The notes beneath the pieces were generated by a model. It worked only from the letters and a program-made list of their open reading frames with translations. It was not told where the DNA came from and did not search any database. DNA of 64,000 nt from Alienimonas californiensis. GTDB lineage: Bacteria > Planctomycetota > Planctomycetia > Planctomycetales > Planctomycetaceae. Each line of letters begins with the position of its first letter. Position 1 is the first letter of the stretch. Positions 18,953-27,882 of this stretch are shown one piece after another. The stretch spans positions 2,100,323 through 2,164,322 of the forward strand of contig NZ_CP036265.1 in the NCBI RefSeq assembly GCF_007743815.1. The letters run 5' to 3'. The position numbers and the translations under genes are program-made.

Positions 18953-18988
18953 AACGCCCCGGACGCCCCCGCGTCCGGGGCGTTTTTG
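18953..18988 (+). terminator. rho-independent terminator of the DUF11 gene
   Basis: 14-base perfect stem (AACGCCCCGGACGC / GCGTCCGGGGCGTT) with a CCCC loop and a T5 tract, 25 bases after the stop codon. Confidence 0.9.
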
Positions 18989-18997
18989 CGTGTTGTG

Positions 18998-19170
18998 TCC
19001 CCCCTCGCCCCCCTTTTGGGGGAGAGGGGTCGGGGGTGAGGGGGCAGTGATTCCCGCACGCTGTTCACCGTCCGTCTGCTCTCCCGCCGGTCTGTCACCG
19101 CAAAGAGCGAAGCCGGGTGAACCGTGCGTCACCCTCACCCCCGGCCCCTCTCCCTCGAGGGAGAGGGGAG
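18998..19170 (+). repeat. dispersed repeat family A, copy 2
   Basis: A good reference copy: left hairpin CCCCCTTTTGGGGG with flanks, then GTCGGGGGTGAGGGGGCAG, a spacer containing GTTCACCGTCC and GGGTGAACC (an inner inverted repeat), then CACCCTCACCCCCGGCCCCT and right hairpin CTCTCCCTCGAGGGAGAG. It lies between the DUF11 terminator and the convergent MBL-fold gene. Confidence 0.88.
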
Positions 19171-19186
19171 AATCCAAAGGGGGGCG

Positions 19187-19981
19187 TCACGCCGTGTCGC
19201 GGACCCCCGTCATGTCGGGCGCCGTGTTCAGCATTCCGCGAACCAGCGCCGGGACGTCGGCGTCGACGTGAATCGCTCCGTGCAGCGGGGCGAGCGTGCG
19301 GGGGGCGCCGTCGGTCTCCCAGCGGGCCAGCAGCGTGCGCCAGGCGTCGCAGACTTCGTCGTCGGTCGGCGAGAACGGCGGCGGCGGGGCCGGGGGGCGG
19401 GCCAGCGGGGGGGCGTCGTCCGGCTGCATCGGGCCGGGGGCAATCACGGAGTCGCCCGCCAGCAGCACCCCCCCGAACTTCGGCGTATGCAGCATCACCG
19501 ACCCCGGCGTCCGCCCCGGCCAGTGCAGCGCCTCGACCGGCAACTCGGCCAGCGGGCCGCCCGGCTCGCAGGCCTCGACGGGGTCCTCCCACTCCGTCAG
19601 CAGGCCCTGCACGCGAGGGTCGTGGCGGTCCTCGGGGTGCAGGAAGAAGGGCAGTCCGAACTCCGCGGCGAGCGCGTCGTAGGCGTCCCCGCGGACGGCG
19701 AGGTCGGCGTGGGTGAGCAGACAGCCGACGATCTCCACCCCCTCCTCCCGCAGTCCCCGCACGCCAGGCAGGGCGTGCCGCAGCGGGGCGTCGATCAGCA
19801 GGGCCTTGCGGGCGCCGGCCTGCTTGAACACCAGGACGTAGCTGTTGGGCGGGCGGAGCGTGCGTCCGCCGGCCGCCCCGAACTGCGGGAGCAGCGCCAG
19901 CCCGCCTTCGTCAGGACCTCCCACGAGCCACTGCCGGCGGGGTTGATAGAAAGCGGACAACGGCGTGGGCAAAACGGGCAA
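19187..19981 (-). CDS. MBL-fold protein with degenerate metal site
   Basis: About 264 residues, start uncertain (TTG at 19981; no ATG or GTG is available in frame before the conserved region). The layout follows the metallo-beta-lactamase fold (KALLIDAPLRHALPGV; VGCLLTHADLAVRGD; WPGRTPGSVMLH; GGVLLAGDSVI; LAPLHGAIHVD). The HxHxDH motif that binds zinc is reduced to T-H-A-D-L-A-V, and the usual TPGHTPG strand reads WPGRTPGSVM, so a normal di-metal centre is unlikely. It lies 75 bases downstream of an intact MBL-fold gene in the same orientation and may be a diverged duplicate. Confidence 0.65.
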   Translation of the reverse strand: MPVLPTPLSAFYQPRRQWLVGGPDEGGLALLPQFGAAGGRTLRPPNSYVLVFKQAGARKALLIDAPLRHALPGVRGLREEGVEIVGCLLTHADLAVRGDAYDALAAEFGLPFFLHPEDRHDPRVQGLLTEWEDPVEACEPGGPLAELPVEALHWPGRTPGSVMLHTPKFGGVLLAGDSVIAPGPMQPDDAPPLARPPAPPPPFSPTDDEVCDAWRTLLARWETDGAPRTLAPLHGAIHVDADVPALVRGMLNTAPDMTGVRDTA

Positions 19982-20055
19982 CGATTTGGTCGGGCGGGGG
20001 CGGCCATGGTGCGGCGGCGGGTCGGCCGCCGCCAGTCGGTCGGGTCGCCAGTCGG

Positions 20056-20934
20056 TCAGGCCACCGGGACGGCGACCTCCTCGAACCGGTCGGCCAACTC
20101 CCGCAGCGCCGCCCGCATCGTGCGGCCGGAGAGGGCGCGGCCGTGGCCGGTCACGAGGGTTTCGGGCTCCAACGCGGCGAGTTTGCGGGCGCTGGCGGCG
20201 GCAGCGGACCAGTCGGGGGTGAAGTACATCGGCGGGCCGTGCACCTCCGTCCGCTGCGTGGCGACGGCGTAGGCGCTTTCCTGCTCCGTGCTGATCACTG
20301 CGTCCCCGCTGAGCAGCGTGCGGTCGGAGGGCCGCCAGAACGACACGTGCCCGGCCGTGTGGCCGGGCGTCGGCAGCCAGCGCCAGCCGGGCAGCGGTGG
20401 GACGGGCCCGCCGCCGTCGGGGCCGCCGTCCGTCTCCAGCGTGCGCAGCCGGTCGCCCACGTTCACCGGGCCCCGGGGGAACAGCACGCTGGAGAGGCTC
20501 ATCAGGCCCCCGCCGGCCGTCGGGTTCGGCGGCGGGTAGCTCCCCCGGCCGGAGAGAAACGGGGCCTCCGCCGGGTGGGCGTACACCGGCACATCCCACT
20601 CCGCCGCGAGTTCTTCCAGCACGCCGACGTGATCGAAGTGCCCGTGCGTCATCAGGATCGCCGCCGGCGGACAGGGCGCCGCGGCGTCGGACCCGGGGGC
20701 GCCGAACCGCTCGGCGGCGACCTCGCGGATGCGGTCCGCCGTGCCCGGCAGCCCGGCGTCGAGCAACACCCAGTTCCCCGGCCCGCACCCGGGGCTCCCG
20801 ACGAACGTCACGTTGACGATCCCCAACCGGCGGTAGGCGACGTCGCCGAGCACCTCGTGCACCGGGCCGGGGGTGAGGTCGGCGGGGGACTCGTCGGCTC
20901 GGGCGGCCTCGGGAACCGGGATTTGGGAGGTCAT
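20056..20934 (-). CDS. MBL-fold metallo-hydrolase
   Basis: 292 residues with an intact metallo-beta-lactamase fold: LLDAGLPGTADRI, the metal-binding ILMTHGHFDHVGVLEEL (HxHxDH), WLPTPGHTAGHVSFW, TLLSGDAVISTE and LVTGHGRALSG supply the expected His/Asp ligands. Such enzymes hydrolyse thioesters, lactones or phosphodiesters; the substrate is not apparent. It reads in the same direction as the degenerate MBL gene that follows. Confidence 0.8.
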   Translation of the reverse strand: MTSQIPVPEAARADESPADLTPGPVHEVLGDVAYRRLGIVNVTFVGSPGCGPGNWVLLDAGLPGTADRIREVAAERFGAPGSDAAAPCPPAAILMTHGHFDHVGVLEELAAEWDVPVYAHPAEAPFLSGRGSYPPPNPTAGGGLMSLSSVLFPRGPVNVGDRLRTLETDGGPDGGGPVPPLPGWRWLPTPGHTAGHVSFWRPSDRTLLSGDAVISTEQESAYAVATQRTEVHGPPMYFTPDWSAAAASARKLAALEPETLVTGHGRALSGRTMRAALRELADRFEEVAVPVA

Positions 20935-21074
20935 CGGCGGGAACTCGGGCGGCGGGTCGTCGGGGCGGGAACGCCCGTCACCGTCCCGCCCGCGGCCCGC
21001 CCGCGGGACGGGAAAAGCCGCCGCCGCCGGCCCGGGGGTTCGCGGCGTCCCGTTCGTTCGCTCCGCGAGCGCAC

Positions 21075-21111
21075 AAAAAACCGCCCCGGACCGAGGGCGG
21101 TCCGGGGCGGG
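21075..21111 (-). terminator. rho-independent terminator of the DUF1559 gene
   Basis: On the minus strand a CCGCCCCGGACC / GGTCCGGGGCGG stem with a 6-base loop is followed by T6. It ends transcription of the 21164-22270 gene. Confidence 0.9.
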
Positions 21112-21163
21112 CGTGCGAGGGGCGTTGGGCGGCGACCGTGACCGGACGGCCGTCAGCGGCGGC

Positions 21164-22270
21164 TCACCACTCGTAATTGACCTGCTGGCCGTCGTTGCGC
21201 TGGATCAGGCGGCTGTAGGTGACCTGATCGACGCTGTAGTTCAGCAACTGGGAGGAGCCGTCGACCAGGGCGACGTTCACGCCCTCGGCGTGCCAGGAGC
21301 CGGGGCGGGTGAAGACCTCGGCGCCGTCGACGGCGCCGGTGCTCACGCCGGTGACGCCGGGGGAGAAGATCGGTCCGCTTCCGGTTCCGGAGCTGGTGTC
21401 GCCGGGGTCGTAGCTCGTGCAGCAGTGATAGCCCTCGGCCCAGACGCCGTAGAGGCTTTCGAGCAGCAGGATGGTGTTCACCGCCCCGTCGCCGACGTCA
21501 CGGAAGCTGGTGGACATGTTCGGGCCGAACATCCCGCCGATGCGATTGACGGTGACGTTGCCCTGATCGTCAGTGCCGACCACGCGGACCCCGGCACTCC
21601 CGACGTAGTTGGACAGACCGAAGTCGCCGGTGTTGGTGTCCGGAAAGCCGGGGACGCCGCTCGTCTGCGTTTCGTCCGCCGTGGGCACCGTGGAGGCGCT
21701 GGGGCAGAGGTACGTCTCCATGTCGTACTGGGCGGCGGCAAGGTTGTTCGGCTGGAAGCCGGCCGCGTCGTCGGAGGGGAACCGCGGGAAGTTCGGATCG
21801 GCGCCGAAGCTGATCAGCCGGTAGGTCGGGCTCTGCTCGAGCTGGGGCAGGATCAGCGCGTGCCAGCCCCAGTAGTTGCTGATCGTGATCCCCTGCGTGA
21901 CGCCGTTGGAGCTGTTGGCCATCGTCGCCCCGCTGGGCAGCTTCTGGCCATTGACGACCATCCCGTGCTGGATCTCCGGCGGCGGGTTGCTGTCGTCGTC
22001 GGCGACGGGCGGCCGCACGATCACGCCTGCCGGAAAGCACTTAAAACCGGAGTGATAGTTGTGCATCGCCAGGGCGATGTTCTTCACGTTGTTCAGGCAC
22101 TGGGCGGCCCGGGCCCGCTCGCGGGCGGCCTGCACGGCCGGCAACAGCAGACTGGCCAGCACCGCGATAATCGCAATGACGACCAGCAGCTCAATCAGCG
22201 TAAAACCGGCGCGGCGACCTGGAGCGGTCGCGCGGGACGCGAAAAGGGACGGACGGGGGGCGGAGAGCAT
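21164..22270 (-). CDS. DUF1559 prepilin-like protein
   Basis: 368 residues. The N-terminus has the type IV prepilin/pseudopilin cleavage and methylation motif ([20 protein letters not shown]), with the basic leader [10 protein letters not shown]...GRRA before it. Next comes the DUF1559 pattern [19 protein letters not shown] and the C-terminal [24 protein letters not shown] (the H-x-G-G-x-N-x-x-x-x-DGS-like end). These proteins are highly multiplied in planctomycetes; they are exported and assembled or anchored through the pilin helix, with no assigned function. An Asp/Gly-rich central domain contains two Cys (CCTSYDPGD). Confidence 0.88.
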   Translation of the reverse strand: MLSAPRPSLFASRATAPGRRAGFTLIELLVVIAIIAVLASLLLPAVQAARERARAAQCLNNVKNIALAMHNYHSGFKCFPAGVIVRPPVADDDSNPPPEIQHGMVVNGQKLPSGATMANSSNGVTQGITISNYWGWHALILPQLEQSPTYRLISFGADPNFPRFPSDDAAGFQPNNLAAAQYDMETYLCPSASTVPTADETQTSGVPGFPDTNTGDFGLSNYVGSAGVRVVGTDDQGNVTVNRIGGMFGPNMSTSFRDVGDGAVNTILLLESLYGVWAEGYHCCTSYDPGDTSSGTGSGPIFSPGVTGVSTGAVDGAEVFTRPGSWHAEGVNVALVDGSSQLLNYSVDQVTYSRLIQRNDGQQVNYEW

Positions 22271-22543
22271 GCGGGGCGAGCTTCGTTCGAGGTCGAAAAC
22301 AGTTTAGCAGATCGTCGCGGGCAATCACGATCAGATCGGAATCGGGCGATGGCCGAACGGCCGACCTCGCACGGCACGCCTCCGCCCGGGGCGGAAGCTG
22401 ATTCCAAACCCCGGGGGGCCTGAGTCGATTCGCCGGAAACCGCGACCCGTCAAAAGATCTTGGAAGTTCCCGCCCCGGTCGGCGGGGGCCGCAGGACGGC
22501 CCGTCGCTGGGGGCGGCGGGGGCGTTCGAGGCGGCAGGAGCCG

Positions 22544-23680
22544 TCAGGGGGCCTCGACCTGACGGCCGTCGTTCCGTTCGATCAGGCGACGGTAGAGATC
22601 GCGGTCGACCGTGTAGCTGAGGAGTTGCGCCCGGCCGTCGGCAAATCCGACGTTCAGGCCGTCGTCGTGCCAGGAACCGGGCATGGTGAAGGCGGCGTCG
22701 GGGCTGGCGTCGGCGAGCCGGTCGGGCGAGCCGGCCGAGCCGGCGTGGAAGATCGGCGGGTCGCCGCCCGTGCCGGCGACCTGGGCGGTCGGGTAGCTGG
22801 TACAGCACATGGTGCCCTCGGCCCAGAAGCCGACCAGCGCCTCGACGATCAGTAGCGTGTTCGTGGACCCGTCGGTCACGTCTCGGAGCCGCGTCGTCTG
22901 GCCGACGTCGAACACGCCGCCGAGGCGGATCCCGTCGCCGTTCTGATCCGTCCCGACCCGACTCCCGGCCGTGGCGAGGTAGTTGTTCGCCCCCCAGTCC
23001 GCCCCGTTCAGCCGCTCCGCGGTCACGTCCCCCGGCAGGTCCTCCCACGTCGGCAGGCTGGCCGACGGGCAGACGAACGTGGGAATCCGATTCCGGGCGG
23101 CGGTCCGCGGCGGTTCGTCCGTCAGCCGCAGGCAGGGCTTTCCGCCCAGCGCGGTCTGCTGCGCGTGCGCATTGTTATAGAGCGGCCGTTGTTCGAGGTG
23201 GGGCAGGACGTCGCGACGCCATCCCCAGTGCACGGAGAGGTATCGCTCGGTCGGCCCGGCAAGCCCGTTCGCCAGCCGGAACGCCCCGTTCGTTCGCGTT
23301 CCCCACACCTTGGGCCAGGAGCAGCCCGGCGGCTCGGGCTCGCAGGGCACGGTGCCGTTCCAGCAGGGGGTGTCCAACGAGTCCACGCCTTCCGGGAAAT
23401 GGTGGTTCCCGGAGTGGAACATGTGCACCGCCAACACGATCTGCTTCGTGTTGTTCAAACACTGCGTGCGGCGGCTGGCCTCCCGGGACCGCTGCACGGC
23501 GGGCAAGAGCAGGCTGGCCAGGACCGCGATGATCGCGATGACCACCAGCAGTTCGATCAGGGTGAACCCGGACCGTCGAGTCCGACGTCGGCCCGGTCGG
23601 CGGGACCGCCGGGGGACGGTCGGCCGGTCCGGGTCGGGACCGCGGACGGAAATTGGGCAATGCGGGCAATCTCGCATCAA
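22544..23680 (-). CDS. DUF1559 prepilin-like protein
   Basis: 378 residues, a tandem paralogue of the gene at 21164. A long Arg-rich leader ([19 protein letters not shown]...RRTRRS) precedes [20 protein letters not shown]. The DUF1559 features are [53 protein letters not shown] and [21 protein letters not shown]. The CCTSYPTAQ motif matches the CCTSY motif of its neighbour, showing these two are closer to each other than to the copy at 34354. The 273-base gap between the two genes shows no recognisable feature. Confidence 0.87.
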   Translation of the reverse strand: MMRDCPHCPISVRGPDPDRPTVPRRSRRPGRRRTRRSGFTLIELLVVIAIIAVLASLLLPAVQRSREASRRTQCLNNTKQIVLAVHMFHSGNHHFPEGVDSLDTPCWNGTVPCEPEPPGCSWPKVWGTRTNGAFRLANGLAGPTERYLSVHWGWRRDVLPHLEQRPLYNNAHAQQTALGGKPCLRLTDEPPRTAARNRIPTFVCPSASLPTWEDLPGDVTAERLNGADWGANNYLATAGSRVGTDQNGDGIRLGGVFDVGQTTRLRDVTDGSTNTLLIVEALVGFWAEGTMCCTSYPTAQVAGTGGDPPIFHAGSAGSPDRLADASPDAAFTMPGSWHDDGLNVGFADGRAQLLSYTVDRDLYRRLIERNDGRQVEAP

Positions 23681-23784
23681 AGCACCGGGGCGGGGGGGGC
23701 GTGGAAGCCCATTCCGAACCCCGGCGGCCGCCGGCGGGATCGCTCAAACCGGCAAAAAGCGGAGATTCCCGAAAGCGGGACCCC

Positions 23785-25425
23785 TCAGTCCGCCTTGGCG
23801 AGCACGCCGGGCAGGGCCTCGCCGCGGCCGGGCAGACGGACGACCCGGACGCCGGTGACCTCCGGGTGGTCGGCGATCTGCTGCATTGCGGCGTCGCTGG
23901 GGCACTGGTCCAGGTGCAGCACCGCGACGCTGTCGCCGCCGGGTTCGTCCTGCGAACGGCCCAGGGACATGTCGGCGATATTCGTGCCCTCCTCGCCCAT
24001 CAGGTTGCCGATGAACCCGATCAGGCCCGGCACGTCCCGGTGGCGGTAGATGAGGAGGATGCCGTCCAGGAAGGCGTCCAGGTGGAAGCCGTCCAGGCGG
24101 ATCAGCCGCAGGTAGCCGCTGCCGAACAGCGTGCCGGCGACGACGTGCTCGCCGGCGTCGGTGGTGAGGGTGGCGGAGACCGACGTGCTGAAGTCGCCGG
24201 CGGATTCGCTCTTCGTCTCCTCGATCGTGATGCCGCGGTCCCGGGCGACGGCGGCGGCGTTGACCAGGTTCACGTCCTCCACCGCGTCGGCCAGCAGGCC
24301 GGCGGCGAAGGCCCCGGCGACCAGGCTCGTCTTCTTCTTGGCCGCGTCCCCGCGGAAGGCCAGCTTGACCCCGTTCACCCCGGCGCTGCCGGTGATCTGG
24401 CTCAGCAGCACGCCCAGCCGATAGCCGAGGTCCAGGTACGGCCGCACCTCGGCCATCTCGGAGCCGCTGACGGGCACCATGTTGACCGCGTGGCGGATCT
24501 CGCCCGTCTTCAAAAAGTTCGACATGATCTCGGCCGCTTCGAGGGCGACGAGTTCCTGGGCCTCCTCGGTGCTGGCGCCCAGGTGCGGGGTCATCAGCAG
24601 GTTGGGGCAGCCGTGCAGGGGCGAATCGGCCGGCGGCGGCTCCTCGACGAACACGTCCAGCGCCGCCCCGCCGACGGTCCCGTCCCGCAACGCCGCGGCG
24701 AGGGCCGCCTCGTCGATGATGCCGCCGCGGGCGCAGTTGATGAGGCGAACCCCCTTCTTCATGGCCTTCATCCGCTCCGCGTTGATCAGCCCGCGGGTCT
24801 CGTCCGTGAGCGGGGTGTGCACCGTGAGGTAGTCGACCCGCGGGACGAGCTGGTCCACGTCGCGGACCAACTCCACGCCCAGTTCCTTCGCCCGATCAGA
24901 GCTGAGGAACGGGTCGTAGCCGATCACATCCATTTCGAGGGCGACGCAGCGGCGGGCGACGGCCTGGCCGATGCGGCCGAGGCCGACCACGCCGATCGTT
25001 TTGCCGGCGAGCTGGGTGCCGGTGTATTTCTTCCGGTCCCACTTGCCCTCGTTCATGCTCTGGGCGGCGGGGGCGGTGTTGCGGGAGAGGGCGAACATCA
25101 GCGCCAGCGCCTGCTCGGCGGTGGAGACGGTGTTCCCGCTGGGGGTGTTCATCACGACCACGCCGGCCTTGGTGGCGGCGGGCAGATCGATGTTGTCCAC
25201 GCCCACGCCGGCCCGGGCGACGGCCTTGAGCCGGGTCTGGCCTTCGAGCGCCGCGGGGGTGAGCTTGGTGCCGCTGCGGATGATGATGCCGTCGGCGGAC
25301 TTCAGTTCCTCGCGGAGTTGCTCCGGCGTGAGGCCGCTTTTGACGACGACCTCGATGCCGCCGGCCGCTTCGAGTTTCTCCAGCCCGGCGGGGGAGAGGT
25401 TGTCGGTGATGAGAACGCGGGGCAC
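23785..25425 (-). CDS. serA: D-3-phosphoglycerate dehydrogenase
   Basis: First step of serine synthesis: oxidises 3-phosphoglycerate to 3-phosphohydroxypyruvate with NAD+. 546 residues from the GTG of MPRVLITDNLSPAGLE, the size of the long SerA form. Domains in order: substrate-binding start (RSGTKLTPAALE, ARAGVGVDNID), the NAD domain with GVVGLGRIGQAVARR (about residue 147), NCARGGIIDEAAL, the catalytic LMTPHLGAST His, the allosteric intervening domain (about 320-465) and a C-terminal ACT domain (LIYRHRDVPGLIGFIGNLMG) for serine feedback. An upstream ATG extension to 25530 lacks conservation. Confidence 0.96.
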   Translation of the reverse strand: MPRVLITDNLSPAGLEKLEAAGGIEVVVKSGLTPEQLREELKSADGIIIRSGTKLTPAALEGQTRLKAVARAGVGVDNIDLPAATKAGVVVMNTPSGNTVSTAEQALALMFALSRNTAPAAQSMNEGKWDRKKYTGTQLAGKTIGVVGLGRIGQAVARRCVALEMDVIGYDPFLSSDRAKELGVELVRDVDQLVPRVDYLTVHTPLTDETRGLINAERMKAMKKGVRLINCARGGIIDEAALAAALRDGTVGGAALDVFVEEPPPADSPLHGCPNLLMTPHLGASTEEAQELVALEAAEIMSNFLKTGEIRHAVNMVPVSGSEMAEVRPYLDLGYRLGVLLSQITGSAGVNGVKLAFRGDAAKKKTSLVAGAFAAGLLADAVEDVNLVNAAAVARDRGITIEETKSESAGDFSTSVSATLTTDAGEHVVAGTLFGSGYLRLIRLDGFHLDAFLDGILLIYRHRDVPGLIGFIGNLMGEEGTNIADMSLGRSQDEPGGDSVAVLHLDQCPSDAAMQQIADHPEVTGVRVVRLPGRGEALPGVLAKAD

Positions 25426-25528
25426 GGCGGCGGAGCGGGCGCGGGGAAACACGGGCGGGCGGGGGCAGAGGATACCGATGCGCCCGCGAAGTTCACGGCC
25501 GGCGGGCGACTCGTTGTATGCTGCGCGC

Positions 25529-25867
25529 ATGGCGGAACGCCCGAGCGAAAGACGACTGCCCGCGTCCTCGGTGCTTACGTTCGCCGCCGCCGGGATCGGG
25601 GCGGGGCTGCCGCCGCTGGCGTTCGCGGTCGGCGGGGACTCCGCGGGGCGCCTCGTGTGGGCGGCGTTGATCGGGACGCTGGGCCTACTGAGCGGGTTGG
25701 CCGCGGCGGCCTGTCAGGAAGGACTCGGGGGACGTGGACGGTTCGCTTCGCCGATCGCGGCCGGCGTGCTTTGTGCGGTGCTGTCGGCCCCGCTGACGCT
25801 GGTCGCGCTGCTCGTCGGTCCGGCGCTGCTCGGCGGAGGCTTGGCGGACGGTCCCCCGCCGCCGTGA
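25529..25867 (+). CDS. small hypothetical membrane protein
   Basis: 112 residues from the ATG at 25529, divergent from serA. Three hydrophobic segments (VLTFAAAGIGAGLPPLAFAVGG; LVWAALIGTLGLLSGLAAAA; IAAGVLCAVLSAPLTLVALLVG) with short Arg-containing loops. No family is recognised. It is followed directly by a hairpin. Confidence 0.5.
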   Translation: MAERPSERRLPASSVLTFAAAGIGAGLPPLAFAVGGDSAGRLVWAALIGTLGLLSGLAAAACQEGLGGRGRFASPIAAGVLCAVLSAPLTLVALLVGPALLGGGLADGPPPP

Positions 25868-25898
25868 GCGTCCCGGACGCTTGAAGCGTCCGGGACGC
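25868..25898 (+). terminator. hairpin after the small membrane protein
   Basis: A 31-base perfect inverted repeat (GCGTCCCGGACGCTT and complement) starting at the stop codon of the upstream gene. It lacks a T-run, so it may protect the mRNA end rather than terminate transcription. Confidence 0.45.
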
Positions 25899-26005
25899 GG
25901 CGGTCTCTGGGGAGCCGGCGAGGGGACGGCGACACCCCAGGCTCGCGGCGGGGTTGGAACGGGTACACTCGTTCGTTCGCCCCCCTCCGCTCGGAGCCGT
26001 CCCCG

Positions 26006-26731
26006 ATGTCCAGCCGCCGCCGCTTTCTGACCGCCTCCCTCGCCGCCGGCGGGGGGCTGTTGCTCGCCGAGCGGTTGTGGCACATCCCCGGGGCCTTTGC
26101 GGAGGAACTGGAGAAGTCCCGCGCCCGCACGCCGCGGCAGACCGAGGGGCCGTTCTATCCCGACCAGTTGCCGCTCGACACGGACAACGACCTGCTCCGC
26201 CTGAACGACGCCAGCACGCCGGCCCTCGGCGAGGTCACGCACCTCACCGGGCAGGTGCTCAGCGAAGCCGGCGAGCCGGTCCGCGGGGCCACGGTCGAAA
26301 TCTGGCAGTGCGACGCCAACGGCAATTATATTCACACCCGCGGGGCCTCCAACGAGAATAAGGACGGCGGCTTCCAGGGCTTCGGCCGGTTCCTGACGGA
26401 CGCACAGGGCCGGTATTATTTCCGCACGATCAAGCCGGTGCCGTACCCCGGCCGCACGCCGCACATCCACGTCGCGGTGAACCAGGGCGACAAGCGCATG
26501 CTGACGACGCAGTGCTACATCAAGGGCCTCCCTCAGAACGACCGCGACGGCGTGATGCGGAGCACGACCGAAGCCGAGCGCGACCTGCTGATGGTCCCCT
26601 GGGAGCCGGTCGCCGGCAGCGCCGCCGGCGAATGGCAGGCGAAGTTCGACCTCGTGCTGGGCGCCATGACCGACGAAGGCCCGGAAGCGAACGGCGGCGG
26701 CCGCCGCCAACCCCGCGGCCGCCGGGGGTGA
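26006..26731 (+). CDS. Tat-exported intradiol ring-cleavage dioxygenase-like protein
   Basis: 241 residues. The N-terminus SRRRFLTASLAAGG is a twin-arginine signal, so the protein is folded with its metal before export. The body is the intradiol dioxygenase fold: TEGPFYPD, LTGQVLSEAGEPVRGATVEI, WQCDANGNYIHTR, DAQGRYYFRTIKPVPYP, GRTPHIHVAV. Tyr in GNYIH and GRYYF plus the two His of PHIH are the expected Fe(III) ligands of protocatechuate/catechol dioxygenases. Exported members are widespread in planctomycetes with unknown aromatic substrates. The last 15 residues are an Arg/Gly tail. Confidence 0.83.
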   Translation: MSSRRRFLTASLAAGGGLLLAERLWHIPGAFAEELEKSRARTPRQTEGPFYPDQLPLDTDNDLLRLNDASTPALGEVTHLTGQVLSEAGEPVRGATVEIWQCDANGNYIHTRGASNENKDGGFQGFGRFLTDAQGRYYFRTIKPVPYPGRTPHIHVAVNQGDKRMLTTQCYIKGLPQNDRDGVMRSTTEAERDLLMVPWEPVAGSAAGEWQAKFDLVLGAMTDEGPEANGGGRRQPRGRRG

Positions 26732-26832
26732 AGGACGGGGCGGTGCCTGGGCGGGTGACACGCTTGGGCACTGCTCCGCAGGCCCGCCTTGAGAACATAG
26801 CCTCGGACTTCTCCGGGTCCCTGCCTGCCTGA

Positions 26833-27561
26833 TTACTTAGGCAGACAAACGTTGCGGAACAGGATTGTAAACTCGTTGATCTGATAAGTTACACGGACGC
26901 TTTTAACGAATGGGGTTGAAGACGAAACGCTGCTGTTGAGGTCGAGGGCGTCCATCTGGTCCATGTCTAGGTCGAGCACTAGCGACAGAAGACCGCACGC
27001 GTTGAGGGACTGCATGTCAGATTCTGATGTCCAATGACCGGAATCGACCATCCTCTCTAAGACTGGTAGCAATCGGGGGTTGACCGCCTCGATGGCGAAG
27101 TTGATTGATCGAAGTTGCTCGAGGTTGATTTTGCCGCTCAAGAACGCATGTGCAGCACGCCCCATCAGAGTCGCCTTCCCAACATCGTTGAGGCGCTCAA
27201 GCACAAGCGTGATGTGCTCCCCAAACTTCTCTTTGTCATCTTGGCTCGGCAGGGCTTCTTCAAGCCTTCTGCTTCTCACTTCAGGAGGCACGTCCGCAAT
27301 CTCTGCGAGTAGCCTGAGTAGCTTTTTGCAGAAGAAGTATTGCGCAACCGTCTTGGCCCCCTTATACAATTTTCTAAGAGCGGAGAAGACGGGCAGTGGC
27401 AACTCGTCTAGTGCCGCGTCGGCGAAAGACGCGCCGATGTCGCTTAAGTCAGATTTTAGGAGCGTCGTCGTCATCTCTCGCTCAATCAGGGCGGCACTAT
27501 CTGCATCACCTGCCGTGGTGCCCTCTGCCGGAGTACTTGGTATTCCCTGAGAATTGATCAT
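26833..27561 (-). CDS. orphan AT-richer hypothetical protein
   Basis: 242 residues, mainly helical, no signal peptide. Features: KLYKGAKTVAQYFFCKKLLRLL, a possible membrane-associating segment around residues 65-85, a helical middle (LVLERLNDVGKATLMGRAAH) and a beta-rich C-terminus (VKSVRVTYQINEFTILF). I cannot name the family. The gene uses many A/T-ending codons (for example long TTG/GAT/AAA/TCA use) and is clearly poorer in GC than every neighbour, which suggests recent horizontal acquisition. It is followed upstream by a nested inverted-repeat element. Confidence 0.65.
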   Translation of the reverse strand: MINSQGIPSTPAEGTTAGDADSAALIEREMTTTLLKSDLSDIGASFADAALDELPLPVFSALRKLYKGAKTVAQYFFCKKLLRLLAEIADVPPEVRSRRLEEALPSQDDKEKFGEHITLVLERLNDVGKATLMGRAAHAFLSGKINLEQLRSINFAIEAVNPRLLPVLERMVDSGHWTSESDMQSLNACGLLSLVLDLDMDQMDALDLNSSVSSSTPFVKSVRVTYQINEFTILFRNVCLPK

Positions 27562-27616
27562 TAGGGGCCCGGCCGTAAGAGAATGGTCACACGTCGCAGC
27601 ATAGCGGAGCGGACGG

Positions 27617-27785
27617 GTGCCATGCTCTCACCGCGGCGAGTGCGACGCCGGTCTCTTGCCGACCCGGCCCGCCGCGGGGTGAGCATGGAGGGCGACGCTC
27701 AGCTGTGGAGAGCGCGGCCGCGTCGCTCGCATGCTCACCCGCCTCCGCGGCGCTGGCGCTCCGCTCCGGCGTGAGAGCATGGCAC
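27617..27785. repeat. nested inverted-repeat element
   Basis: 169 bp with perfect 15-base outer arms (GTGCCATGCTCTCAC at 27617-27631 and its complement at 27771-27785). Inside is an 11-base inner pair (GGGTGAGCATG at 27677-27687 and its complement at 27730-27740). Outer and inner arms share a GTGAG-x-CATG core. It fills most of the 321-base gap upstream of the AT-richer gene; the rest of the gap shows nothing recognisable. No coding capacity that looks real; it resembles a miniature mobile or structured element. Confidence 0.7.
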
Positions 27786-27882
27786 ACCGGGGCGGTGATC
27801 CGGCGGCGGCGCCGGGCATTGCGAACCGGGGCCGGTTGCCGCACGATTCGCCGCCCCCGTTCTTTCCAGTCGCCGGTCTGCC

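Noticed and set aside
24971..25528. Upstream extension of the small membrane protein frame by about 185 codons
   Set aside because: It runs antisense through serA, which has full conservation on the other strand; the ATG at 25529 gives a sensible protein.
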